Source: JAXMAF01 sp046350555
GTDB lineage: Bacteria; Planctomycetota; Phycisphaerae; Phycisphaerales; SM1A02
Reading direction: 5' to 3'
Length of the DNA: 64,000 nucleotides
NCBI GenBank assembly: GCA_046350555.1
Contig: JAXMAF010000021.1
Location: forward strand, 21,104 to 85,103
Positions 43,770 to 52,919 of this stretch are shown here, piece by piece. The notes beneath the pieces are model-generated. The model searched no databases, was not told where the DNA came from, and saw nothing but the letters and a program-made list of their open reading frames with translations. The first letter of the stretch is position 1; the number at the start of each line of letters is the position of its first letter. The position numbers were made by a program, and so were the translations under genes.

Positions 43770-44717
43770 ATGCCGCGCCGCGACGACCCACAACCGGCGC
43801 CGACCGCCGACGGACTCGCGAACCCGCAGCGCCCCTGTTCGCTGTCGAGAACCGTGCGACTCGCGCTGAGCGCAGATGGAACCGAATCGAGCTTGCCGCC
43901 GCGAGACAATCCGTTCGCGGCATGGCCGTCCCAGGAGTCGTGGGCCGTCCATCTCGAGGTCGACGTGGTGGTCGCTGGCGTGCCGGACCCGACGACCGGC
44001 TACCTGGTGGACATCGGCAAGATCGATGGCGCGGTGCGCGCCGAGCTGCTTCGGCCGCGCCTGATCGCCTTGACCTCGCCCGCAGGGTTGCTGCGCCGGC
44101 TCGTCCATGACCTGCCCGCGCGACTCGCCTGCTCGGTGTCGCGCGTGCGACTGCGCCTTGGTCCTCGATACAGTCTCGAGATGAACGCCGATGCCGTGGA
44201 CCGCGTGGTGCTCCGCCAGAGCTTCGAGTTCTCGGCCAGCCATCGACTGCACTGCCCGGAATACGACGAGGCGAGGAATCGAGCGCTCTTCGGCAAGTGC
44301 AACAACGTCAACGGCCATGGCCACAACTACCGTCTCGAGGTCGCCGTCGAGACACCCCTGATCCCGACCGGCACGGTCGCCGCGCAGCTCGGGCGCACCC
44401 CCACCGCGCGGCTCGGCGCGACGGCCGCCTTGGATGCGCCCGCGAAGGAGACCGCTGCGGAGTCCCTCGTTGCGCCCTCGCCTGGACTGCGGACGATCGA
44501 GTCGATCGTGCGGCGCGAGGTGGTGGACCGGCTGGATCACAAGCACCTGAACCTCGACGTTCCCGAGTTCGCCGGGCGAAACCCGTCGGTGGAGAACATC
44601 GCCAAGACGTGCTACGACCTGCTCGTGGGTCCGCTCCGCGCCGCGGGCGGCCAACTGCGGACCGTGACGCTCTGGGAAACCGAGAAGACCTGCTGCGAAT
44701 ACCCGGCGCCGCGCTGA
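43770..44717 (+). CDS. 6-pyruvoyl-tetrahydropterin synthase / QueD-like protein with two domains
   Basis: 315 residues from the ATG at 43770. The second half carries the full PTPS pattern: FEFSASHRLHCPEY, LFGKCNNVNGHGHNYRLEV with three zinc-binding histidines and the catalytic cysteine, LDHKHLNLDVPEF, NPSVENIAKTCYDLL and VTLWETEKTCCEYP. The first half is a degenerate copy: SWAVHLEVDVVVAGVPDPTTG and YLVDIGKIDGAV match the middle strands but no zinc histidines remain. A 40-residue loop separates strands in the second domain. Function could be queuosine (CPH4 synthase) or tetrahydropterin synthesis. It stands alone, so context does not decide. Confidence 0.85.
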   Translation: MPRRDDPQPAPTADGLANPQRPCSLSRTVRLALSADGTESSLPPRDNPFAAWPSQESWAVHLEVDVVVAGVPDPTTGYLVDIGKIDGAVRAELLRPRLIALTSPAGLLRRLVHDLPARLACSVSRVRLRLGPRYSLEMNADAVDRVVLRQSFEFSASHRLHCPEYDEARNRALFGKCNNVNGHGHNYRLEVAVETPLIPTGTVAAQLGRTPTARLGATAALDAPAKETAAESLVAPSPGLRTIESIVRREVVDRLDHKHLNLDVPEFAGRNPSVENIAKTCYDLLVGPLRAAGGQLRTVTLWETEKTCCEYPAPR

Positions 44718-44856
44718 TGCCGCGGTGGTGCTCGCACCGCCTGATCACTGCGGCGTGGCTCGATCGCGTCGCGTGAATCCCGGCCGACTTCGGGTACCCT
44801 GCGCGTCCTTCGGCGAGATGCCCGTCGCCGCTTGTCACGCTCTTCCCTTGATCGCC

Positions 44857-46212
44857 ATGCTCACCACCACGCTGCTGCTCATTGCTCTCTCGGCCGCCCC
44901 GCCCGCGAAGCCCGCGCCGACGCCCCCGACGGGGTCACCCGCCGCGAGGCCGCCAAGCCCAACGCTTCCAGGCATCCGGCCGCCCGCGTCGGGCCAGCCC
45001 AAGGTGCAGCCGAAGATCACGCCGGCGACGCGCCCCAACGCGCCGGCGGCGCCGCCGAAGCCGGCGCCAACCGGCGATGCGGCGTTCGACGCGATCCGCG
45101 ACCAGTTCTCGGGGCTGGCCGCGTGGCTCAAGGGGAAGCCGCAGATCGGCGCCGACGAGCGGCGCGAGATCGGCCGCGTGCGCAGCGAGATCGCGGCGTT
45201 CGTCGCGTCCCATCCGGACCACGCGGCGGCGCTGGGGATGCTCGTGCAGACCGACGCCTGGCTTGGCGATCTCGACGCGGCCGACGCGGGGTTCTCGAAG
45301 CTCGCGGCGCTGCGCCCCGACGATGGCAGCGTCCTCATCAACTGGGCGAACTTCTGGAGGAACCGCAACCAGTTCGAGCGAGCGCTCGCGGCGGCAAGCA
45401 GGTACCCGGTCGATGTCGCGGTCTTCCCGAAGATCGTGCCGCTGCGCGCCGAACTGCTCATGGCGCTGCATCGCTTCGAGGACGCCGAGGCGGCGCTGGC
45501 GGCGATTCCCGATCCGGCGGCGGCGCCCCCGGACATCGCCTTCCAGCTCAACCGGATGAAGACCGCCGCTGCCGAGTACAAGCAGTTCTGGGCCGCGGAG
45601 CAGGAACTCAGGGCGAAGGAGGCGGCGGCGGACAACCTGCCGCGCGTCGAGCTGGTGACCGATCGCGGACGCATGGTCCTCGAGCTCTTCGAGGACAGCG
45701 CTCCGAACACCGTCGCGAACTTCGTGGATCTCGCGAGCAAGGGCTTCTACGACGGACTGACCTTCCATCGCGTCCTGCCGGCGTTCATGGCCCAGGGCGG
45801 AGATCCGAACAGCCGAGCCGGCGGCGTCGGCGCGAAGGGCGCCATCGGCACCGGCGGTCCCGGCTATCGAATCCTCGGCGAGGCCACCAAGCCCGAGGCG
45901 CGCAAGCACTTCGCCGGATCGATCTCGATGGCGCACGACGCGAATCCGGACAACAACGGAAGCCAGTTCTTCATCTGCTTCGCGCCCGCCGCGCACCTCA
46001 ACGGCGTCCACACGGTCTTCGGCCGCGTGATCGAGGGCGAGGACGTGCTCATGAAGACGCAGCAGCAGGACGTCATCCGATCGGCCAAGGTCCTCCGCAA
46101 GCGCGATCACGAGTACAAGCCGGAGACGCTCCCCGAAGCTGCGCCACCGGCGCCGCCGACGCCGCCCCCGACCGGGATCCCGACGCGGGTTCCGCCGCCG
46201 GTTGGGAGGTAG
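44857..46212 (+). CDS. Secreted cyclophilin-type peptidyl-prolyl isomerase with TPR-like region
   Basis: 451 residues from the ATG at 44857 (MLTTTLLLIALSAAPPAKPA), with an upstream ATG at 44818 as alternative. Export signal, then a 60-residue proline-rich linker, a helical TPR-like region (about 85-270; LGDLDAADAGFSKLAALRPD, NQFERALAAASRYP), and a cyclophilin domain from about 300: VELVTDRGRMVLELFEDSAP, NTVANFVDLASKGFYDGLTF, FHRVLPAFMAQGGDP, and GSQFFICFAPAAHLNGVHTV with the catalytic FHRV Arg. Ends in a proline tail. Probably a periplasmic folding helper. It follows the PTPS gene by 140 bases. Confidence 0.9.
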   Translation: MLTTTLLLIALSAAPPAKPAPTPPTGSPAARPPSPTLPGIRPPASGQPKVQPKITPATRPNAPAAPPKPAPTGDAAFDAIRDQFSGLAAWLKGKPQIGADERREIGRVRSEIAAFVASHPDHAAALGMLVQTDAWLGDLDAADAGFSKLAALRPDDGSVLINWANFWRNRNQFERALAAASRYPVDVAVFPKIVPLRAELLMALHRFEDAEAALAAIPDPAAAPPDIAFQLNRMKTAAAEYKQFWAAEQELRAKEAAADNLPRVELVTDRGRMVLELFEDSAPNTVANFVDLASKGFYDGLTFHRVLPAFMAQGGDPNSRAGGVGAKGAIGTGGPGYRILGEATKPEARKHFAGSISMAHDANPDNNGSQFFICFAPAAHLNGVHTVFGRVIEGEDVLMKTQQQDVIRSAKVLRKRDHEYKPETLPEAAPPAPPTPPPTGIPTRVPPPVGR

Positions 46213-46303
46213 ATGACCGAGAGATGGCGAGGTGGCGCGTGAGCCCCCGCGCGCGGGCGCGCCGCGCTCGCGCGGCCGACGCACCCGGCGTGTACACGGC
46301 GGG

Positions 46304-46774
46304 TCAGGGCAGATCAGCTTCGCCGAGGAGCCGGAACCGCTTGCGCAGCAGGATCTGCCCGGCGAGCACCTGGTCGTCGACCGCCAGGGCGATCGTCGGC
46401 GTTCCGTTGGGCTTCACCATGAGCGGGTACGCGAAGCGGATGTTCAGCTCCGCGGCCAGCAGGTGCAGGCACATGTTCGTGAGTCCCTGACCGGCGCCCA
46501 GCTCGACGATGAGCAGGTCGAGCTCCGAGAAGGGCAGGTTGTGCGCCTTCAGCAGCGCTCGCGCCCGTTCGGCGCGGTTGGGGATGATCCGGATCACCGC
46601 GAAGTCGGAACTCTCGACGACGCTCAGCGACGCGAGGTGCACGTCGGGCGCCTCGTCGAAGACCCTGACCAGCTCGAGCAGCTTTCCGACCTTGTTGTCG
46701 AGGAAGACGCTGAACTGCCGGACGGTCGGCGCCGTGTAGCCCTGCTCGACGCTTGGAGGCGTGCTTTGGGTCAC
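46304..46774 (-). CDS. ACT-domain protein (tandem), 156 aa
   Basis: GTG at 46774 starts VTQSTPPSVEQGYTAPTVRQ. Two ACT-like units: residues 20-85 (FSVFLDNKVGKLLELVRVFD, then SLSVVESSDFAVIRIIPN) and 90-155 (FSELDLLIVELGAGQGLTNM, IRFAYPLMVKPNGTPTIALA). This matches small two-ACT proteins that sense amino acids. It is divergent from alaS with a 96-base gap, so an amino-acid link with alanine or branched chains is possible but not shown. Confidence 0.8.
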   Translation of the reverse strand: MTQSTPPSVEQGYTAPTVRQFSVFLDNKVGKLLELVRVFDEAPDVHLASLSVVESSDFAVIRIIPNRAERARALLKAHNLPFSELDLLIVELGAGQGLTNMCLHLLAAELNIRFAYPLMVKPNGTPTIALAVDDQVLAGQILLRKRFRLLGEADLP

Positions 46775-46870
46775 GAGGGCATGGTACCGCGCGACGGCTG
46801 CGCCCGGATGCCGCTGGCGCGAACCGCACCGCTCTAGACTTCGCACTTCACTCCGCCCGCATCGCACCCA

Positions 46871-49738
46871 ATGACGCCCAACGCCTCCTCGATCCGCCGC
46901 ACGTTCATCGACTTCTTCGTCAACCGCTGCGGCCACACCGCGGTGCCGTCGTCGCCCGTGGTGCCGCACGACGATCCGACCCTGCTCTTCACGAACGCGG
47001 GGATGAACCAGTTCAAGGACGTCTTCCTCGGCCGGGGCACGCGGCCGTACACCCGCGCGGTCGACACGCAGAAGTGCATCCGCGCCGGCGGCAAGCACAA
47101 CGACCTGGAGGACGTGGGCAAGGACTCGTATCACCACACCTTCTTCGAGATGCTCGGGAACTGGTCCTTCGGCGACTACTTCAAGCTCGAGTCGATCGCG
47201 TGGGGCTGGGAGCTTCTCACGAGCGTCTATGGCGTGGAGCCCGACCGGCTCTACGCCACGTACTTCCGCGGCGACCCACGGACCGGCCTGGCCCCCGACC
47301 ACGAGGCCCGCGACATCTGGTTGCAGTTCCTGCCGCCCGATCGCGTGCTGCCCGGTGGGATGAAGGACAACTTCTGGGAGATGGGCGACACCGGCCCGTG
47401 CGGCCCCTGCTCGGAGATCCACTTCGACCGCGTCGGCGGGCGGAACGCGGCGTCGCTCGTGAACAGCGGCGACCCCGACGTGCTGGAGATCTGGAACCAC
47501 GTCTTCATCCAGTTCAACCGCGAGAGCCCCGCGTCCCTCAAGCCGCTCCCGGCGCGCCACGTCGACACCGGCATGGGCTTCGAACGGCTCGTCTCGGTGC
47601 TCCAGGGCAAGCGCAGCAACTACGACACCGACCTCTGGACCCCGCTCTTCGCCGCGATCGCAGCGCGCACCGGGGCGCGCCCGTACGCCGGATCGATGAC
47701 CGATCCCGTCGACATCGCCTATCGGGTGATCGCCGACCACATCCGTTGCCTCGCCGTCGCGCTCACCGACGGCGCCGCGCCGGGAAGCGAGGGGCGCAGC
47801 TACGTGCTCCGGCGGATCCTGCGCCGCGCCGTGCGCCATGGCCACCAGACGCTGGGCGTGAAGGAGCCCTTCCTCGGCGACCTCGTGCCGGCCGTCGTCG
47901 ACTCGCTCGGGGAGGCGTTTCCCGAGCTCAAGGCGAAGCCGCAGCGCGTCGCGGCGCTCATCCGCGACGACGAACTCGCCTTCGGACGCACGCTCGACCG
48001 CGGCCTGGCCCTCTTCTCGGAGGCGGCATCGCGCTCCGGCGCCGGGGGGGTCGTCACCGGCGAGGACGCGTTCAGGCTGCACGACACCTTCGGCTTCCCC
48101 ATCGACCTCACGCAGGTGATGGCCCAGGAGCGCGGCGTGCGCGTCGACGTCGAGGGCTACGAGGCGCTCATGGAACGGGCCCGCGAGACGAGCCGCAAGG
48201 GCGAGACCGGCGAAGCGAGGATCACCCTGCCGCCCGATGCGCTCGCCCGGCTGAAGGCGCTCAACATTGCGCCGACCGACGACAGCGACAAGTTCCATGC
48301 CCGGCCGATCATGGCCAGCGTGCGCGCCATCTGGACCGGAACCGAGTTCGAGAACGTGGCCGAGATCGGCCGAACGGTGGCGCTCGTCCTCGACCGCACC
48401 AACCACTACGCGGAGCAGGGCGGACAGGTCGGCGATCACGGCACGTTCCGCGTCGAGCTGCGCACCGGCGACGGGTCCGGCCCGGGCCGCGACGGAACGC
48501 CCAGCCGCGGCGGGGCCGACTTCGCCATCGAGGACACGCAGGTCGTCGGCGGCTACGTGCTGCACGTCGGCAAGGTCACCGAGGGCGTGCTGCGCACCGG
48601 TGAACACGGCGAGCTCTTCCTCCACCGCGAACGGCGCGAGGCGATCCGCGCGAATCACACCGCGACCCACCTGCTCAACCTGGCGCTGCGCGAAGTGGTC
48701 GGCGGCGAGAGCGACCAGCGCGGCTCGATGGTCGCTCCCGACCGGCTGCGCTTCGACTTCGCCTGCGGCCACGCCCTCTCCCACGACCAGACCGCCCACG
48801 TCGAACGGTTGGTGAACGCGTCGATCGAGCGCAACCTTCCCGTTCACGCCGACGTCGTGCCGCTCGATCGCGCCCGGGCGATCCGTGGCGTGCGGGCGAT
48901 CTTCGGCGAGCGCTATCCCGACCCCGTGCGGGTCGTCTCCATCGGCGCCACGGTCGGCGAGCTGCTGGCCGATCCAACGAACCCGCGGTGGGAGAGCGCG
49001 TCGATCGAGTTCTGCGGCGGAACCCACCTCGAGCGCACCGGCGACGCCAGGCGGTTCGTCCTCGTGGGCGAGGGTGCGCTCAGCGCCGGCGTCCGGCGGG
49101 TCTTCGCGCTGACCGGGGCCGCGGCGCTCGCCGCGCAGGCCGCCGGCGAGGCGCTCGAACAGCGGGCGCTCGGCGCGGAGCGGCTCGCGGAGAGCGGCGC
49201 CGACGACCTCTTCCTGCGCGAGTTCGACGAGCTCGCCCCGCAGGTGGACGCGCTCTCCATGTCGCTCGCGGCGAGGCGCCGCGTGCAGGCGATCGTGGAC
49301 CGGCTGCGCGAGCGCGCGAAGGGGCTCCGCAAGCGGCAGCAGGGCGCATCGCGCGACGCCACCGTTGCGCAGGCCCGCGCCATCGCCGAGAAGGCGGCGG
49401 GCAGCGTGATCGTCCACGCCCTCGACGGCGACCGCGATGCGCTGCTCGCGGCCATCGACACGATCCGGGCGCGCCGCCCCGAGGCGGCGGTCATGCTCTT
49501 CGCGGCCGATCAGGCGGCGGGCAAGGTCACCATCGTCGCCAGCGTGCCGCCGGAACTCATCAAGGCGGGACTGAAGGCAGGCGACTGGGCGAAGGAAGCC
49601 GCCGCGGCGTGCGGCGGAACCGGCGGAGGCCGTCCCGACCTGGCGCAGGCCGGCGGCAAGGATCCGAGCCGAGTCGACGAAGCGATGCTCAAGGCCGCCT
49701 CGTTCGCCCAGGCGCGGCTCGGAGCGCCCACTCGATAG
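46871..49738 (+). CDS. alaS: Alanyl-tRNA synthetase
   Basis: Class II synthetase charging tRNA-Ala. 955 residues, somewhat above the usual 870-900. Motifs: IRRTFIDFFVNRCGHTAVPS, FTNAGMNQFKDVFLG, GKHNDLEDVGKDSYHHTFFE (motif 2), NFWEMGDTGPCGPCSEIHFD, the editing-domain zinc sites NHTATHLLNLALRE (H-x3-H) and FCGGTH, and the C-Ala end VIVHALDGDRDALLAAIDTI with GGGRPDLAQAGG. The extra length comes from short loops around 48,480-48,540 (glycine-arginine-rich). Followed 100 bases later by an ABC gene on the same strand. Confidence 0.97.
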   Translation: MTPNASSIRRTFIDFFVNRCGHTAVPSSPVVPHDDPTLLFTNAGMNQFKDVFLGRGTRPYTRAVDTQKCIRAGGKHNDLEDVGKDSYHHTFFEMLGNWSFGDYFKLESIAWGWELLTSVYGVEPDRLYATYFRGDPRTGLAPDHEARDIWLQFLPPDRVLPGGMKDNFWEMGDTGPCGPCSEIHFDRVGGRNAASLVNSGDPDVLEIWNHVFIQFNRESPASLKPLPARHVDTGMGFERLVSVLQGKRSNYDTDLWTPLFAAIAARTGARPYAGSMTDPVDIAYRVIADHIRCLAVALTDGAAPGSEGRSYVLRRILRRAVRHGHQTLGVKEPFLGDLVPAVVDSLGEAFPELKAKPQRVAALIRDDELAFGRTLDRGLALFSEAASRSGAGGVVTGEDAFRLHDTFGFPIDLTQVMAQERGVRVDVEGYEALMERARETSRKGETGEARITLPPDALARLKALNIAPTDDSDKFHARPIMASVRAIWTGTEFENVAEIGRTVALVLDRTNHYAEQGGQVGDHGTFRVELRTGDGSGPGRDGTPSRGGADFAIEDTQVVGGYVLHVGKVTEGVLRTGEHGELFLHRERREAIRANHTATHLLNLALREVVGGESDQRGSMVAPDRLRFDFACGHALSHDQTAHVERLVNASIERNLPVHADVVPLDRARAIRGVRAIFGERYPDPVRVVSIGATVGELLADPTNPRWESASIEFCGGTHLERTGDARRFVLVGEGALSAGVRRVFALTGAAALAAQAAGEALEQRALGAERLAESGADDLFLREFDELAPQVDALSMSLAARRRVQAIVDRLRERAKGLRKRQQGASRDATVAQARAIAEKAAGSVIVHALDGDRDALLAAIDTIRARRPEAAVMLFAADQAAGKVTIVASVPPELIKAGLKAGDWAKEAAAACGGTGGGRPDLAQAGGKDPSRVDEAMLKAASFAQARLGAPTR

Positions 49739-49839
49739 ACCGCGGGGCGCCGCCGCCGCGGGATCGCCACGTCGCGCGACGCCTCTCGGCGACCGCGAAC
49801 GCCGAGCCCCGCCGGGCGCGCCACGAACGTGATGCACGC

Positions 49840-50556
49840 ATGAGCACCGCCCAGCCACCTCCAGCGCGGCGCCCCGCACCAGCCACCGTGCCGACCTGCG
49901 CGCTTCGGATCCGCGGCCTGCGGTTCCGCTACGGCGACGAAGGGCCGTGGACCGTCGACATCGCCGAGTGCACGCTCGCCCCGGGCGAGCAGGCGCTCCT
50001 CACGGGTTCCAGCGGCAGCGGCAAGAGCACGCTGTTGCAGCTCGTCGCGGGGCTTCTCGATCCACGGCAGGGTTCCGTCGAGATCGCCGGCGAGGAGATC
50101 CACGCGCTGCGCGGGGCGCAGCGCGACCTCTTTCGCGGCCGCCACGTCGGCATGATCTTCCAGACCTTCCAGCTTCTTCCCGGCTTCACGGCGATCGAGA
50201 ATGTCATGCTGGCGCTGCTCGCCGCGCAGCATCCGCGGCGCGAGCACCGTCCCCGCGCGAAGGCGCTGCTGGACGACCTGGGCATCGAACGGCACGACGC
50301 GCCGGTCGAGCAGCTCAGCGTCGGACAGCAGCAGCGCGTCGCCGTCGCCCGCGCGGTCGCGTGCCGACCGACGCTGGTCCTCGCCGACGAACCCACCGCG
50401 AGCCTCGATCCCGAGAACGCCATCGGCGCGATGGACCTCATCCAGGAGACGTGCCGGGAGCGCGGCGCCCCGCTCCTCTGCACCAGCCACGATCCGGCGA
50501 TGCGCGACCGCTTCGAGCGCGTCATGCCGATCGCCGCCGGCCGGACCGCCACATGA
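49840..50556 (+). CDS. ABC transporter ATPase, LolD/MacB type (with FtsX-like permease)
   Basis: 238 residues, ATG at 49840. Walker A GSSGSGKST, Q-loop MIFQTFQLLPGFT, Walker B LVLADEPTASLDPE and H-loop LLCTSHD. The signature is LSVGQQQRVAVARA, with valine where glycine is usual (LSGGQ), an atypical but tolerated form. The gene overlaps the permease start (ATGA at 50553), so the two make a transporter of the MacB/LolCD class, which moves lipids, lipoproteins or peptides out rather than in. Confidence 0.92.
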   Translation: MSTAQPPPARRPAPATVPTCALRIRGLRFRYGDEGPWTVDIAECTLAPGEQALLTGSSGSGKSTLLQLVAGLLDPRQGSVEIAGEEIHALRGAQRDLFRGRHVGMIFQTFQLLPGFTAIENVMLALLAAQHPRREHRPRAKALLDDLGIERHDAPVEQLSVGQQQRVAVARAVACRPTLVLADEPTASLDPENAIGAMDLIQETCRERGAPLLCTSHDPAMRDRFERVMPIAAGRTAT

Positions 50557-51899
50557 CGGATCTCTCGATCATCCTCCGCTCCCTTCGTTCGCGACTCTTC
50601 GTGACGCTCACGACGATCGCGACGGTGGCCATCGCGGTGGCGCTCATGCTGACGCTGCTGACGATGAAGGACGCGGGCCGCGATGCGTTCCGGCGCGGCA
50701 GCGGAACGACCCACCTGCTGGTGAGCGCCGACAGTTCGCCGCTGGTCGCGGTGCTCAACGGCGTCTTCTACGCCAACCCGCCGCGCAACTCGATCCCCTG
50801 GTCGGAGTATCGGCGGATCGCCGAGTCCTACCCGTGGGAATGGGCGATTCCCACGCAGCTTGGCGACAGCTATCGCGGCTTCCCCGCCCTCGCCACGACG
50901 CGCGACTTCCTCGAGAAGTTCAAGCCCGATCCGAAGACGCCATGGGCGTTCACGGAGGGACGCGCATTCGAGAAGCCGTTCGAGGCGGTGCTCGGTTCGG
51001 AGGCGGCGCGGGAGACGAGGCTGCGCGTCGGATCGACCTTCTTCCTGACGCACGGCAGCGGTGGCTCGCGCGAGGCGGCCGACGAGGGAGCCGACGACGC
51101 GGCGGGCGACGCCGACCCGGCAGGCGGCGGCGCGCACGCCGGGCATCATGGCGCTCACGAGCACGGCGAGTTCCCGTACACCGTCGTCGGCATCCTCGCG
51201 CCGACCGGCACGCCGCACGACCGGGCGGTGATGACCGACCTCGAGAGCACGTGGATCATCCACGCCCATGAACGCCGCGAGCGCGAGGATCCCAAGGCGA
51301 GCCGGACGACCGCCGCCGACCTCGTCGACGGCGATCGCCGGATCACCGGAATCCTGCTGCGCCTGCCGACGCGCCCGGGGATGGGCGTCTCCGCGGCGAT
51401 GCAGCAGCAGTTCGACGCGTTGCGGCGCGACACGACCATCGTCGTCGCCCAGCCCGAGCAGCAGATCGACCGCCTCTTCGCCATCGTTGGCAGCGTCGAT
51501 CGACTCTTCGTCGCGATGGCCGCCATCGTCATGCTCGCCGGTGCCGTCGCGATCATGTTGGCGCTCGCGAGCTCGATGGAGATGCGCCGGCGGCAGATCG
51601 CGGTCCTGCGCGTGCTTGGATGCAGCCGGTCGCGCATCTTCGCGCTGGTGCTCACCGAGTCGGCGCTGCTCGGGCTCGGCGGGGCCGCGGTCGGCGTCGT
51701 CCTGGCCATCGTCGGCTGCGCGGTCGCCGCAACCGTGCTCCGACAGACGCTCGGGCTGGTGATCGCGCCCGACCCGCGGCTCGACTGGATCGCCATGGTC
51801 GGCGCGGCCACCGTGCTCCTCGCGGCCGTCGCGGGGATCGCGCCGGCGTTCATGGCGTATCGAACGTCGGTGTCGCGCAGCCTGCGGCCGATCGGATGA
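50553..51899 (+). CDS. FtsX/MacB-like ABC permease with His-rich insert
   Basis: 448 residues. Starts inside the ATPase stop. One membrane helix near residues 15-38 (TLTTIATVAIAVALMLTLLT), a large extracytoplasmic domain (about 40-310) and three helices at the end (MAAIVMLAGAVAIMLALASS, ALLGLGGAAVGVVLAIVGCA, WIAMVGAATVLLAAVAGIAP), the FtsX fold. MEMRRRQIAVLRVLGCSRSR is the coupling-helix motif of the family. The extracytoplasmic part contains an acidic and histidine-rich run with GGGAHAGHHGAHEHGE, which could bind metal. Substrate not known. Confidence 0.88.
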   Translation: MTDLSIILRSLRSRLFVTLTTIATVAIAVALMLTLLTMKDAGRDAFRRGSGTTHLLVSADSSPLVAVLNGVFYANPPRNSIPWSEYRRIAESYPWEWAIPTQLGDSYRGFPALATTRDFLEKFKPDPKTPWAFTEGRAFEKPFEAVLGSEAARETRLRVGSTFFLTHGSGGSREAADEGADDAAGDADPAGGGAHAGHHGAHEHGEFPYTVVGILAPTGTPHDRAVMTDLESTWIIHAHERREREDPKASRTTAADLVDGDRRITGILLRLPTRPGMGVSAAMQQQFDALRRDTTIVVAQPEQQIDRLFAIVGSVDRLFVAMAAIVMLAGAVAIMLALASSMEMRRRQIAVLRVLGCSRSRIFALVLTESALLGLGGAAVGVVLAIVGCAVAATVLRQTLGLVIAPDPRLDWIAMVGAATVLLAAVAGIAPAFMAYRTSVSRSLRPIG

Positions 51900-51966
51900 G
51901 GGCCCGACGCGCGCCGCTGTCGTCGCGGCAACGGCGTCGAACCGGGGCAGTATCATGCGGCCGCGC

Positions 51967-52795
51967 ATGAATCCCCAAACCATCAAGACGCACCTGCTGC
52001 GGTTCGCCGGTCCGAAGGCGACCGCGGGCGTCCAGCGGCTCCGCTTCGTGCAGGCTGCTTCGATCGGGAAGCCGCGACGATCCGGAGTTCCGGATCCTGT
52101 CGGCGCTGGTGAAGCCGGGCGACGTCGCCGTCGACGTCGGGGCCAACAGCGCGGACTGGACCTACGAGCTCTCGCGGCGCGTCGGCCCATCGGGCTTCGT
52201 CTACGCCTTCGAGGCGGATCCGTACTACGCCCTCGCGACGGACCTGGCCATCCGGCTCATGCGCATGAAGTCGGTCAAGCTCTTCCGGTTCGGCCTCTCC
52301 GACAAGCTGGAGGACCTGCCGCTGCGGATCGAGACCGAATCGGGGCAGCGCCACTCGGGGCTCGGTCACGTCGACCGGCAGGCGAAGTCGCGCGACCGCG
52401 GCGTCGAGGTGGTGAAGCTCGTGCCGCTCGACTCGCTGGTGACGGAGTACCCGCGGCTGGCGCAAACGGCGTTGATCAAGGTCGACGTCGAGGGCTTCGA
52501 GCTCTTCGTCGTCCGGGGCGCCGCGAGGATCATCGACGGAAGTCGTCCCTTCGTGATCCTCGAGACGGGGCGCTTCGAGGATCAGGGCTACACCGCGGGC
52601 GACCTGCACCGCTTCTTCGCCGATCGCCGATACCTCGCCTTCGCGCCGACCGGCCCGGACGCATGGTCGCCAACGAACGACCAGTTCGAGCACGAAGGGG
52701 CGCTCAGCGTCAACCGACTGCTCGTTCCCGAGGAGAAGCGCTCCGTCATGGAGCGCTTCACGGCACGCGAGGCCGCTCCGTCGCGCGCGCGATAA
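51967..52795 (+). CDS. FkbM-family methyltransferase, probable frameshift near its start
   Basis: The certain part is 52109-52795: KPGDVAVDVGANSADWTYEL is the SAM-binding DVGAN motif, VYAFEADPYYALAT the acidic loop, and LIKVDVEGFELFVVRGAARI and FVILETGRFEDQGY the later family motifs. Upstream in the same frame DDPEFRILSALV is family-like but no start codon precedes it, while another frame begins at an ATG (51967, MNPQTIKTHLLRFAG) and merges near 52,075. One indel would join both into a 275-residue protein. FkbM enzymes O-methylate sugars or lipids. If no indel, GTG 52109 would be the start. Confidence 0.75.
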
Positions 52796-52906
52796 CGGAC
52801 GTCGCCGCGGCGCGGAACTGGAGACTTTGCGCGATCTGGGATTATTCCACTTCCCCTTTTTGGGATTGTGGGCATACTGCGGTCGCGTTCCGGGGATCGC
52901 CCTTTC

Positions 52907-52912
52907 AAGGAG
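52907..52912 (+). promoter_or_regulatory. Strong Shine-Dalgarno site AAGGAG
   Basis: AAGGAG seven bases before the ATG at 52920. As with the beta-helix gene, a secreted dockerin protein has a strong site while most genes in the window do not. Confidence 0.65.
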
Positions 52913-52919
52913 ACCTCCG

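Noticed and set aside
43449..44654. 401-codon minus-strand frame ending WKTRLTQMEVID
   Set aside because: Antisense to the PTPS gene; its tail overlaps the small ORF in a different frame and has no family pattern.
46775..49879. Very long minus-strand frame opposite alaS, continuous with the ACT protein
   Set aside because: Only the last 156 residues have ACT patterns; the rest is antisense to alaS.
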